Assembly: GCA_037102815.1 (NCBI GenBank)
Contig: BTPP01000001.1
Coordinates: 1,761,001-1,825,000 of the forward strand
Direction of reading: 5' to 3'
Source of the DNA: Neurospora intermedia
Taxonomy: Eukaryota > Ascomycota > Sordariomycetes > Sordariales > Sordariaceae
DNA: 64,000 nt
The position numbers were made by a program, and so were the translations under genes. Each line of letters starts with the position of its first letter. The first letter of the stretch is position 1. Below are positions 1-11,900 of this stretch, piece after piece. The notes under the pieces are model-generated. The model was given only the letters and a program-made list of their open reading frames with translations. It did not search any database and was not told the DNA's origin.

Positions 1-3000
1 CGGCTATTTAATATAGAATTATACTATCCTTATAGGTGCCCCTTTATATAGAACGAATATTAAACCGATTATAACTAGAGTAGTAACTATAACCGCTTAG
101 GATAATATAAGTAAATTATAATTATATTTAGAAACGAAATTATTAGTAAGGATTTATAGAAATTAGTAGAGTATACGAAGGTTAATAGATTCGAGCGCGG
201 AATTAAACCTAATTAGTAGGTATTTACTCCTATTAAATATAAAAATTAATTTAGTACCCTATTATCTTATTAATTTCTCTCTTTAATTTATTCCTATATA
301 TAGTACAATTACCTATTTTATTAAAATATATAATTCCTATAGTATTAAATAAATAAAGCAAATTACTTTTATTATAATTAAATCCCCGGCCGTAAAAATT
401 ATTTTCGGTTACTCCTAACTTTATAAATAGAACCCCAATATTAATTAATAATAATAATTGTTTTAATTTTATATTAAAACTAATAATCTTATATTAAATA
501 TAATACCGGCAAAGGAAATATATAATACTACAACCATCCTAGTAGGGCTATAGTAGGATTTAATTCTACTATTAGACCCCTAGGAAATAGTAAGGGTAGA
601 AGAAGGTTTCCGCCCTTCTACGTATATAAATATCCTATTCGAAATCCCCTTTTCTTTAATATCCAAATTTATAACCCTATCCGTTATACCGGAATCGGCC
701 GAAATGCTTCCGGTCCCTACTTCCCTAATAAAAATCTTTTAGGTAGCGTTCGATAGCGTTTACCCTACTCTAATACCCCCTATAGAATTAATATTACTAT
801 AACCCCTAAAATTATTAGAGGAAATTAAAAGCGAATTTACTATTTTTAAACCAATTATCCTATTAGAATATAAAAAATTCTAATTAATATTCGAAGCTTT
901 AGCTATACCCCTACCCTAATACAACCGGTTAGAATATTATATTAATTTAATTAAAGGGGAATTAGCGCTTTAAAGACCGATTTATATATTGAATATTAAA
1001 GAATTAGAAGTATTATATAAATAATTAATAAAAGTACTTTAGAAGGGATAGATTCGTCCCTCTATTAATTTAGTAGGCGCCCCTATTATTTTTATTCTAA
1101 AAAAAGGTAGAAAATTAAAGCTTTATATTAATTTTAAAGTATTAAATAAAGTTATAAAGAAAAATTAAACGGCGTTACCCTTTATTTAGGAGATTCTAAA
1201 TTAATTATCGTCGGTTAAAATCTTTACTAAATTAAATTTAAAGGACGTATATTATAAGATTTAGATTCGAGAGGGAAATAAGGAGAAAACAGCCTTTCGT
1301 ATAAAGTACGGGTACTATAAATTCTTAATTATATTAATAGAATTAACGAACGTACTAGCGATATTTTAAACGTATATTAATAATACGTTAGCGGGGCTAA
1401 TAAATATAATATATATTATTTATTTTAATAATATTTTAATTTATAGTAAGAATAAAGAAGATTATATTAACTATATTAAGGAAGTCCTTTAATAATTATA
1501 AAATCGGGACCTCTATATAAATTTAAATAAGTACGAATTTTATATAAAGAGGGTATCGTTCCTAGGATATATCGTTTCTCTAGAGGGTATATCGATAGAT
1601 TTAGAAAAGGTTATAACAATTATAGAATAGGAGGCTCTAATAAACGTTTATAATATTTAAATCTTCCTAAAGTTTATAAAATTCTATTAATACTTTATAA
1701 CGTTATACTCTAAAGTAATTATACCCTTAATAAAATTATTAAAGGGTAATAAACGGAGGTTATTCGAATTTATAAAGGAAGTGAAAGAAGCGTTCGCGGA
1801 ATTTAAAAAACTATTTTAAAAAGCTCTTATATTATACTACTTCGACCCAATATTATAAATCCGAATAGAAATAGACGCGTCGGACTTTATAATTAGGATA
1901 GTCCTTATATAGCTATACAATAATAAATAATACTTAGTAATTTTCTTTTCGAGGAAAAAATCGCCGGAAGAAATAAAATATAGGGTTGGGGATAGAAAAT
2001 TATTAATAATTATAAGAGTATTAAAGGTATAGAAGTAATATTTATTATATATAAATAAACCGTTCTTAATAATTATAAATTATTTAAATTTATAATATTT
2101 TTAAAATAAGGAGCGGGCTAGCGTAAGGTAGAATTAGTAAATATTAAAATTAGTAGTATATAATTTCGAAATTAAATATTAGCCGGGAAAATTAAATCCG
2201 GCGGATAAATTATTGAAGAAACTATAATTATAAAGAGAAGAACCGGAAATAAAAGGCGACTACCTATTAATAAAAATTATTAAAGGAAGTAAAGAAAAGG
2301 GCTAAGTAATAAGGGAAGGTCGGATATTAAAAACGCTAGTAAAACGGGTAATTTTAATTGGAAAGGAGGTTTAAAAAATAGTAGTGGAAGAGAGGGAATA
2401 ATAATAGGATATAAGTAAAACGGAAGAAGGTTGGGCGTTGGAGGGCGAAGGAATTAAATTATAAGAAGAAGGGCGGAATTCGAAGGAGGATAATAAAATA
2501 AATAAGGAGGGGAAAAAGTAAAAGGAGGTTGAGGGTAATAATAGAGGGGATAGAATAGTAAGGAAGAGGGTAAAATTCGTAAGCGAAATTGCTATTAAAT
2601 TAAGGGGGGAGAACGAAGGTATTATAATAAAGAATATAGGCGGGTATATAATAATAGTAAAAGTACAAAAGGATAAAGAATAATTATTATTATTAGGATA
2701 ATAATTATTAAAAGCGTAGAAGGAAGATTTATTTATTATTAAGGAAGTATAGAAGAATGGCGAAGGGAGGAGACGGGCGAAGAATTAGAAGATAGGGGAA
2801 GATAGAACTCTATAGTATTAATATTAGGTCTATATTCTAGAATATATATAGGCCGAATTATTCTATATTTACTATAATATAATAATAGCCGGATATTCGA
2901 ATTAGAGGAAAATATTAAAATATATTAATTAATTCTATTACTAGCCTACTATTACAACCGACGTTAAAGTATATATTTATAAATATTTAATATACTAGAA

Positions 3001-4150
3001 GGCTAAGCCCTATAATTATTAATTATACGGACTATTAAAGTCGTTACTTATTCCTACTATCCCCTAGTAAAATATTTTATACGATTTTATTACCGGATTA
3101 TTAAAATTATTCGACCCTATATCTAATTAGACTTATAATATAATCTTTATTATTATTAACCGCTTTACTAAATATACTTTATATATCCCTATATAAAAGA
3201 TAATTAATGCCCGGTAATTTATATTTCTCTTCTAATAATATATCTTTTAATAATTTAGCCTCTTAAATTCTATTATATTAAATAAAGATAGCCTTTTTAT
3301 AAATTAATTTTAAAAAATTTATTACAAACTCTTAAATATTTATAGATACTTTAATATAATTTAATACCCCTAAACGGACGGATAAATAGAGAGGTAGAAT
3401 TAAAATTTAAAGCTATACTTTCGGATCTTTTATAATATAGAGTAGGTCGATTAAACTAAAAAAATCATATTTATATAATAGACGTATAATAATTATTTTT
3501 ATACTACTATTAGAAAATCCTTTTTAGAATTATTCTTTGGGTATTATCCTCGGAGATTAGTAAATTTAGAACGAGGGCGAAGAACGGTCTTTCCTATAAT
3601 AATTATTAACCGGATTAATAAATTACTTTAAAAGCGGTTAGAAATTATAATAGCCTTAAAGGTTATTAATTAGGGGTATACGAAATAATATAATAAAGTT
3701 CGGAAGCTAAAGGAATTTAACGTTGGGAATTAAATTCTATTTAATATAAAATATATTAAATAATACTACCCGAATACTAAATTAACGAATAAATTTTTAG
3801 GACTTTTTTAAATTACCGAAATTATTAAAGAAAAGAAGATAGTGTACCAATTCGTACTCTTTATATATTATTAAATCTATTTAATATTCCTTATTATTCT
3901 CTTAAAATTGTACTATAAGGATCCTATTACAACGGCGCTATAAGGGGAAATTATAAATATTAAGGAGGATAATATTTAGTATAAAGTCGAGGCGATTATA
4001 AAGTATTATAAATCCGGCCGTTAATGTTAGTTCTAGGTTAAATAGAAGGGGTATTTAAACGATGAGAATTCGTAAGTATTACAAGAGGATATAAATTGCC
4101 CGGACCTTCTTAAAGAATATAAAGTTAGGGAAATGTAATAGTAATATACT
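1..4150 (+). mobile_element. RIP-degraded Ty3/gypsy (chromovirus-type) retrotransposon relic 1, plus strand
   Basis: Reading the plus strand through TAA/TAG interruptions recovers a pol order typical of Ty3/gypsy. A reverse transcriptase begins near 1,030 (KG-I-RPS and VGAPI-like strings). Its catalytic YxDD box is seen as YFNNILIYS near 1,420-1,455. RNase H follows (IEIDAS near 1,870 and FFSRKKSPEE near 1,940), then integrase zinc-binding and core segments at about 2,850-3,400, and a chromodomain-like end near 3,975-4,110 (KVEAIIKYY, then VK-KGY and a DENS-like string). The stops are those expected from C-to-T and G-to-A changes in Gln and Trp codons. DD has become NN in the catalytic box, so the element is dead. 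The first 800 bases probably hold gag and extend beyond the window. No LTR was identified. Confidence 0.85.
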
Positions 4151-4204
4151 AGTAGTAGGCCGATTATTAAGTTAATAAGAATTAATTAGGTAGAGGTAGG
4201 AGAA

Positions 4205-4560
4205 TAGTAATTATTAAGAGATATAAAATAGAGATGTAAAACGTAGATATAAAATGTAAAATATAGATGTAAAATGTAAATAAGAAATATAAATGTAAGA
4301 TATAGATATAAAATATAAAACGTAGATATAAAATATAAATAAAAAGATAAGACGTAGATATAAAACGTAGACGTAAAACGTAGACGTAAAATATAAAATG
4401 GAAATATAAAGTAGAGATATAGGGTAAAAATACTAAGGCAGAGATATAAAATAGTAATATAAGGTAGAAATATAAAGTAACGATATAAAATACAAACGGG
4501 GAAGGTAATATAAAAATGTAAAACGTAAATATAAAATATAGACGTAAGACGTAGAATAGA
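4205..4560. repeat. Degenerate short-period A-rich tandem repeat
   Basis: About 350 bp consists of imperfect copies of a roughly 12-base unit resembling AAAACGTAGATAT, with variants GTAGACGTAAAA and ATAGATATAAAAT. It directly follows the chromodomain of relic 1. The copies differ mostly by A/G and C/T changes, as expected if RIP acted on it. Confidence 0.7.
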
Positions 4561-5269
4561 GACGCTAAATAGGATAAGAAATAGGGAAGGAAGGTAGTTT
4601 AGATTCTTTATAGAAAATTAATAAGACGCTAAATAAAGTATAACTTATATTATTTATTATTATTCTAAACGAAAAATCCCCGGCGGCGTTTACTATTATC
4701 GATATAGGATTAGAACCTATAACCTTAGAAGAAATATTCTTATACGCTACCGCGCTTATTAATAATATTTATAAATATTACTTTATATTATTTATTTATA
4801 GTTTTCCTATACAAACTCTAATAATTCGTCCAATTTCCTATTTAATAATACTAACCTCCTATTAATTAATTAATACTAAGGGTTATAACTACGACTGGGG
4901 GAGGGGGGGACCCGAATAAGAATATTCAACGTAGAGATATTTATAGGAGAGCTAACGGGGGCTATTAGATTAATATTAATATTAGTATTACTAATATTAT
5001 AGTAGCCTAATTTTAAATAGCCCTTACGAATAAAATTAAAAGTACGAAACATTCTAGGCAATATTATAGGGAGATTGTTATTAATTAGGCGCGCTTATAT
5101 AATTATTTAAAATATTACTATAAAATATTATAATTACTATAGGAGGGGGGTAAGTAAAGGGCTATCGGTATTAGTAAGGCGTATAATTTTAATTATTATA
5201 TTCTATATAACGTTCCGTAGATTGTAAATACTATAAAGGATTTTAAGTATATAGCGGTGTAGCGATAGC
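4561..5269. other. AT-rich RIP-affected DNA without a gene
   Basis: No reading frame with recognisable protein similarity is seen. The stretch contains a tRNA-like B-box/T-arm at 4,704-4,720 (see findings) and is otherwise TpA-rich sequence with frequent stops in all frames. Confidence 0.6.
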
Positions 5270-5321
5270 GAATATTGCGATGTTTCGTTGAACTTTGGAA
5301 GAAAAAGATATTAGCGAAGTG

Positions 5322-5382
<61 letters not shown>

Positions 5383-5440
5383 AAACGTACCTTTGGTTTG
5401 GCAAGTATTCTAGCCAATCTTTTCAAGAGCTTCGTATAAA
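5270..5440. other. Non-RIPed island with a 49-base poly-A tract
   Basis: Within the AT-rich block this short segment has a different composition. It keeps many TpG and CpA-type steps on both sides of an uninterrupted run of 49 A (5,332-5,380), whereas flanking DNA is TpA-rich. The poly-F reading frame on the minus strand is just this homopolymer. It could be a poly-A-tailed retroposed fragment inserted after RIP, or simply an expanded A tract. Confidence 0.5.
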
Positions 5441-6360
5441 TTTAGGGTTAGAGTGCTTATAAACGCTTAGGCGAAAGTGATATTATATTTTAAATAAGTA
5501 AGGGGACGAATATTATTAGAAAATAAGAAAGAAAATAATTAAACGAAGGTTAGTAATAAGTATAAAGCGAAAGGAAGGGGAAGATGGAGTAGAAAAAGGA
5601 AAATAGAGAAGGGAAATAAATATATTAGTTAGGCGCTTTAAGGAGGCGGGGGTTAGTACGTAAATATATAGTAGTGAAACGTATATTTATAGGGGGGGCG
5701 GGTATAAGCGAGGGGGGGATAAATATAATAATAAAAGTAAAGATAGGAAGAGGAAGAAGAGAAGAGGTAAAGAAGGTAAACGGAAGGGACATTATATAAA
5801 TAAGGGAAAAAGTCCTTATACGAATATAAATTAAAATAAGCGAATATAATTTTAAGTAGGTAAATATAAAATAATATAGGGTAGAAGAACCGTTAAATAA
5901 TTATATAGATAGTAAAAAGGAGTAAATAAAAGAATAAAACGAAGGTAATAATTAGGAGGGGAAGGATAGAATAAATAAGCAATAGGACGGCTATAAAAAA
6001 ATAAGAGAGAAGGATAAAAGTAGGAAGGTATATAGTTTAGATTATAGTAGGGAGAACGGGGGTAATAATTAGGAGTCGTACTATTAGAATAAAAGAATAA
6101 TATAAAAAATAAGGCGAGGATAATAGAAGAATAATTAAGAAAGTATAATATAAGCGAAGGGATTTATAATAAAAATAGTATTTAAAATTATAAAAAATAA
6201 AGGAAGGGGATAAGGGTCCTAAAGATAGAATTTATAAGGAAGGGGATTATATTTAGGTATTATAATAAACTATAATAAATACGAATAATAGAGAGCGTCC
6301 GGCGAGAAAAATTCCGGGGGATAATAGTATTAGTATTTTTAAAATAGTAGTAAGTATAGC
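5441..6360. other. Purine-rich AT-rich stretch without a gene
   Basis: The plus strand is strongly biased to A and G (aagaagg, gggataa and similar words) with stops in every frame. No domain or repeat boundary could be recognised. It is probably a RIP-degraded transposon interior, but there is no positive evidence for a family. Confidence 0.5.
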
Positions 6361-6600
6361 GATAGGCTTAGTACAAATAACAGAGAATAAATTATAAGAG
6401 GAATTACAAGGCGTAATTATAATAGTATTCTAAAGTATTTTACGACGGGCTCAGTACAAATAACGGAGAATAGACTATAAGAGGAACTATAGGGCGCAAT
6501 CGCAATAACATTCTAAAATACTTATTAATATTCTTAAATTTATATAATCGTAATAGTATCCTAAAGTACTTATTAATATTCTTAAATTTAATATAGTATT
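6361..6600. repeat. Two adjacent two-copy tandem duplications
   Basis: A unit containing AGTACAAATAAC recurs at about 6,370 and 6,452 (period 82). A unit containing CTTATTAATATTCTTAAATT recurs at about 6,521 and 6,570 (period about 49). Copies differ mainly by transitions. Confidence 0.7.
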
Positions 6601-6704
6601 TATTATTAGACAAAACGATACTCACTACTTTATACGCTTATAGGGTACTAATCGTAGTAATAATCGGGAATTTAATTAATTCTTTAAATTTAATACTAGT
6701 TTCG

Positions 6705-7130
6705 TATTTATATTTAGAATTTACGAGAATAGATATTACAATACCGATATTTCGGCGGACGGCTCGCCGTATTAAAATTTATAAGGATGGACATTACAAT
6801 ACCAATCTTCTAGCGGACGGCTTCGTATCTATATTTAGAATTTAGGAGAATAAATATTATAATGCCGATCTTTTAGCGGGCGGTTTTATATTTATATTTA
6901 GAATTTAGGAGAATGGATATTACAATACCGATTTTCTAGTAGGCAATTTCATATCTATATTTAGAGCTTATAAGAATAAATATTACAATGCTAATATTCT
7001 AGTGGCTGTATTTAGAGCTTATAAAAATAGACATTACAATGCCGACCTTCTAACGGGTAGTTTTATATCCGTATTTAGAACTTATAAAAATAGATATTAC
7101 AATACTAATATCCTAGCGGGCGGCTTATAG
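6705..7130. repeat. Minisatellite of about 62 bp, seven degenerate copies
   Basis: The core ATTACAATACCGATCTTCTA or a close variant appears seven times, with ATTACA (once ATTATA) at about 6,735, 6,793, 6,855, 6,919, 6,982, 7,033 and 7,096. Spacings are 51-64 bp. Each copy is followed by a GCGGGCGGC-like word and preceded by TATTTAGAA. Variation between copies is dominated by A/G and C/T changes. Confidence 0.8.
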
Positions 7131-7299
7131 ATAGAGAAGTAGTTATAATATCCGGAATATAGTATTAGCGACTATTATAAATAACGGCTCGCTAAACTAA
7201 TAAATAAGGATATTATACCCTCGCCGACAATATAGTCCAATAACGCTATAATAGTACAATATTAATACCCTCCGCTATTTAACCGGGATTTACTACGAA

Positions 7300-7640
7300 T
7301 TGCGGAAGTTCCGAGGACGGAACTTATAAGGGGGGGGGTCGTATTAGGAGGCGAAGAGCCTACATACCGAAGTATTCCAACGGTTGCTACTCCGCTCCGT
7401 CGGCTGAAATAGTAGACTAACAATAGCAACGCTTATATTAGGTCGGGTTTACGGGAAGGATAATCCGGTACTACGTTGGGGCGCTAAATTAGTACGGGAC
7501 TTTATAATGCTTATTAACGGATAAATAGAGTTTATACAAATATAAAAGAGGTTTAACGAAGTATAATTTATTATAATCGGTAATTATTAATATACTTTTA
7601 GATTAACCCTTAATTTACTATCCCCTACGTATAGCTACGA
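7300..7640. repeat. Possible LTR-like, GC-richer segment
   Basis: This segment begins with TTATAAGGGGG, resembling the LTR starts of relics 2 and 3, and is less AT-rich than its surroundings. It also contains an ATAAAAGAGG-like word. It does not match the 14,387 LTR beyond its first bases and no second copy was found. It could be a solo or 5-prime LTR of another element. Low confidence. Confidence 0.25.
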
Positions 7641-7699
7641 CCGTAGTCACCTCAGCCTACCTTTCGCCTACATTCCTAATATTTTAACCCTTATTTTAC

Positions 7700-8930
7700 T
7701 TCTCTCTCTTATTCCCTTACTACTTCCCTATAATTCCCTCTATTATTTATTCTACCCTTACTTATTCTTATACTAATACGTCGGTAGTAATTCGCTTAAA
7801 ATATCTAATACTCCCAACTAACCTAATTTCGACCAATTCGTCCAATTCTAGTAATTTTAATAATTCCTATAGTAGTAATAATAGTAAAGCTCCTCCCCCG
7901 CCCCGCCCACGACTCCTATTCTAGCTCTTAAGAAGCTTAAAATCCTTAAGCCGGTTTAAACCCGGCCTAGTACAATTACGGTCGGTATTAGTAAAATTAT
8001 TATTAATAATACAATTTCGGCCCTTGTTGCTAAAGTAATTAAACCTCAATTTAATTAATATATTTACTACCTCTTTTATAAATATAATTATATCGCTACT
8101 TTTACGGGTAGTTCGGCTACTGTTTATTTATTTTACTAATATAATAAAGTAATTTACGAATTAACCCTAATTTAGATTTAGGATACTTTTACGGCCTAAT
8201 ATACCGTTAATTATATCTTTAGTCCCTAGTGGACTATCTTCCTAACTACCTTTAAGGCGCTACCTAGTCTCTTTCTCTTAAAAGAGAAAGGCTTTATTCC
8301 TTTGTAAATTATTCGTTTTGCCCGTTCTATATTTTAAATTTAATTTTTATAGTAGTTCTTAAAGTAAAATTAGTATTAAGGCGGCTATTGCCCGTCCACT
8401 GAATTCTACTATCGAACCCAGCGAATCCGGCGCTAATTCTTCATTAGGAGCTTAATTAATTAAGTTCTAAAAGAGGATAACTACCCTAAAATTTAATATA
8501 GATTAAGTAAAGTAAATAGTAGAACCCCCTATTATAAGGTTAATAAATAAATTTATTGATTAATATAATAAAGAATTTAAAAAGAAGAAGAAGAAAAAAA
8601 AAGAAATAACTACTATTATTACTACCGAATCCTCCGCTCCGGTAGCCGGCCCCTCTAATACCTAACCCAAACGCTATCTTCTAATTTATAAGAAGGATAA
8701 TACTCCCGGCAAACGCCCTCGTACTAATACCCCCGCTACTACTACCCCTCGTAAATTCGAATAATAGAATGCTTTAATCCCTTAATTACCCCTCGGAGTC
8801 TATCCTTCGGACGGTATTCGCCTATTCCCTTTACTATTACCCAATATACGTCTAGAGAATATTCGCCCTTATAATATATATAAACCTATACTAGAAAATT
8901 TTATTAGCAGTAGAAGGGAGGATATTAATT
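7700..8930 (+). pseudogene. RIP-degraded plus-strand reading frame, family unknown
   Basis: Read in one plus-strand frame, the region from roughly 7,900 to 8,300 is interrupted only by TAA and TAG codons of the kind RIP makes from Gln or Trp codons, while the other frames are far more broken. Short stretches such as GSSATVYLF and FKALPSLFLLKE are readable, but I recognise no family. It lies left of the minus-strand pol of relic 2. It may be the gag of a plus-strand element starting with the LTR-like segment near 7,300, or an antisense frame belonging to relic 2. Confidence 0.4.
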
Positions 8931-8949
8931 CATTTAATATAAATAGCGC

Positions 8950-11900
8950 TATAAGGGATTTATTAAATAATAATATTATGAAAGATATTTAGTATTTTAA
9001 GGTAGTTTTAGATTTAATTTAAATAAAATTTTTATTTAGTATAGTATTATTTAAGAATCTTTAACTCTGTTTTTTAATAGTAATTCTATAATTAATTCTA
9101 TATTATCCGTCGGTAAATTCGTAGTTTTATATATTATTAGACGGGTACTTCTTAATATAATAATTAAGGGGTCCGTTGTTCGTTGCCGCTGGGCCGTACT
9201 TAATTTCGAATTAGTTTAATACTACTATTTCTAAGAATTCTTATAACGGTTCCTAAATTAAATTCTAATACCCCTTTTACTTTATTAGGACTTCTTTAAT
9301 TATTCCTTTATATTTTTTTATAGTATTAGCGTATAGAATCTCTTCGATTTAGAATTCTAATTCTCCTTTAATTTTAATAGTGGGTAGTTAATTATTAGTA
9401 AGTTTTTAGTCTAAAAGGGGATTAATAGTAATTCGATAGAGAAGATTAATATAGAAAATATTATAAATAGTTTAGGGAAGGTTAGAAAGCTCTACTACGT
9501 ACGGAGAAAGGATTTTAAAGACTATATATTTTGTATATAATTAATTAAACTTCTTCTTTAAGTAGTCTATTATATAATTCTTTAAATTGAATTAAACTTT
9601 ATTCCTAATTTAGAAATATTCGGCTAATTAATAACGTTAGTTAGCGAATTTCTTTTACTCTTAAGTAGTTACGGTTATAATTATTTAATATAAATCTATA
9701 ATGTACTATAGCTTTCGTACGAATTAATAAGCCTATTTTTTAGTAGAGAGAAGAGGAGTTCCTAAGCGGGCTTTTTCCCCTACGACGGAGATTGGAAGCT
9801 CTATATCGAATCCGTATATAGTAAAAAAGGGAAATATTCTAATAGAAGTATTAATACGGTTATTAATAATTAATTAAGCTATAGGGTACTATTTATCCTA
9901 ATTATTTTGTACGTAGTTAATTACTGTTCGGAAGTATATATATATTTCTTAATTTATCCGCTCGGGGCCGCTATTAGTTTGGGGGTAGTAAATTGTATTT
10001 AAAAGACGCTTAATATTAAAAAGTTTATAAAGCTTCGCTTAGAACCGGCTAATCTAATTTAACCTTCGGTTGTTTATAATAGACTACGGGAAGTTATAAT
10101 AATATATAAAATATTATAAGAAGCGTTCGGCGTATAATTTAATTTCTATTAAAAGTATTAATTCTAATATTATACTCTTATTTAATTAATCCTTAATTAT
10201 TTAAAAATAAATATTACTATTAGCCTTAGGGAGGTCTATAATAAAGTCTATCTATATTTCTCTATTAAATTAATTTAGTACGGATAATAATTATATTAAG
10301 TTTTATTTCTACTCTCTCTATACCTTTGTAAAACTGTAAATATAATAGTTGTAAAGGAATTGCTATATATAAGTACTTAATAGCGGTTAATAGAAGTGCC
10401 GATTGAATACGGCTATTGTACCTTTATAATTAGGATAACCGAAGATATATAAATTATAAATTACCTATATTAGGGTAGTATAAAGTACGTTAAATTACTA
10501 GGATTAATTTATAAGGTTTATAGTGTTAAACTTAATATATATTAGAACCCTTAGGATTTAGAGACGGCCTTAATAGAGGAGGCGGCCTCTAGAATTAATA
10601 TTATAATCTACAATTTAAATTTTTAGCTTTAATATTAGGTTAAAGTATTTATTGTTATTTTAGACTATAATTTTAATTTATTAATAAAAATAATCTTTTA
10701 ATACTATTTAGTTCTAAAGTTATTATAAATCCGGATTTTCAAATATTTGTACGCCCTCCCGCCCGGAGAGGACTATTTAGAATACCGAAATCCGAAGCGG
10801 CGAATACTTTTCCAATATAAAGTTTAGGATTATTTATAGGTCGTAGGCTTCCCGGTCCTCCTTTATCGGTATATTTTATTCCTTGCGAGAGAGTATATTA
10901 GGGACTACGCTCTCTTTCCCCAGCCGGTATTTAATATTAAAATTAAAATAGAATAAATATTTAGTTTACTACGCTTAACGTTTTAAGAGCTATTATATTT
11001 TTATAAAATATTTAAAGTTATAATAGTCCGTTAGGATAATAAAGGATTTATAATTCTATAGTTCTACTAATTATTATTCTAAATAATTAATAATTGCTAA
11101 TATTTCTTTATTGTAAATTAAGTAATTCTATTTAATAGTATTAAACTTCCGTAAATAGTATCTTATAACTATACGTTTCCTAATATTATTAACCTCTTAA
11201 AAAATAATACCCCCGAGTGTAAAGCTGTTATAGTCCGTTTTGAAGAACGTCTTCTTATCCGGATTAAATTTAGTAAGAATTAGAGCCCGGGTAAATAGTA
11301 TCTTTAATAATTAAAAGGCGGCTTTATATTCTTTCGTTTATTTAAATATTACCCCCTTATTGATTAATATTGTAAGGGGGACTATAATTTTAGAAAATTA
11401 GGGTATAAATATTCTATAGTAATTAACGAATTTAAGGAAACTACGTATATTCTTCTAGGAAGTAGGAAGTAACTATTTAAAAATCGCTTTAACCTTCTTA
11501 AGGTTAGTTTAAATTCTAACGCCGGTATAAATAATAAACCTAAAATATTTAACCTTTTTAATAGCGAATTCGTACTTATTTAGGTTAAAGTATAGTCCGG
11601 CGTTTAGGAGTTTTTATAGTATAAGACGGACTTTAGTTTTATAGTCTATTTTAGAGCCTAAAGTATAAATAAGGATATTATTTATATACGCTATACAAAA
11701 TTTGTTTAAATACTTTTGTAGAATAAAGTTAATATACTATTAAAAGGTTGCTAGGGCGTTTATTAGCCCGAAGGGGACGATTAACTATTCGAATAAACTA
11801 TAGCGAATTTTAAATACTATTTTCTACTCTTTTCTTATAGTTATACGAATTTTATAGAAGGCTTATATAATATTAACTTTAATATACTATTTAATTCCCT

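Noticed and set aside
5196-5426. Minus-strand poly-Phe reading frame
   Set aside because: Produced by the 49-base poly-A tract.
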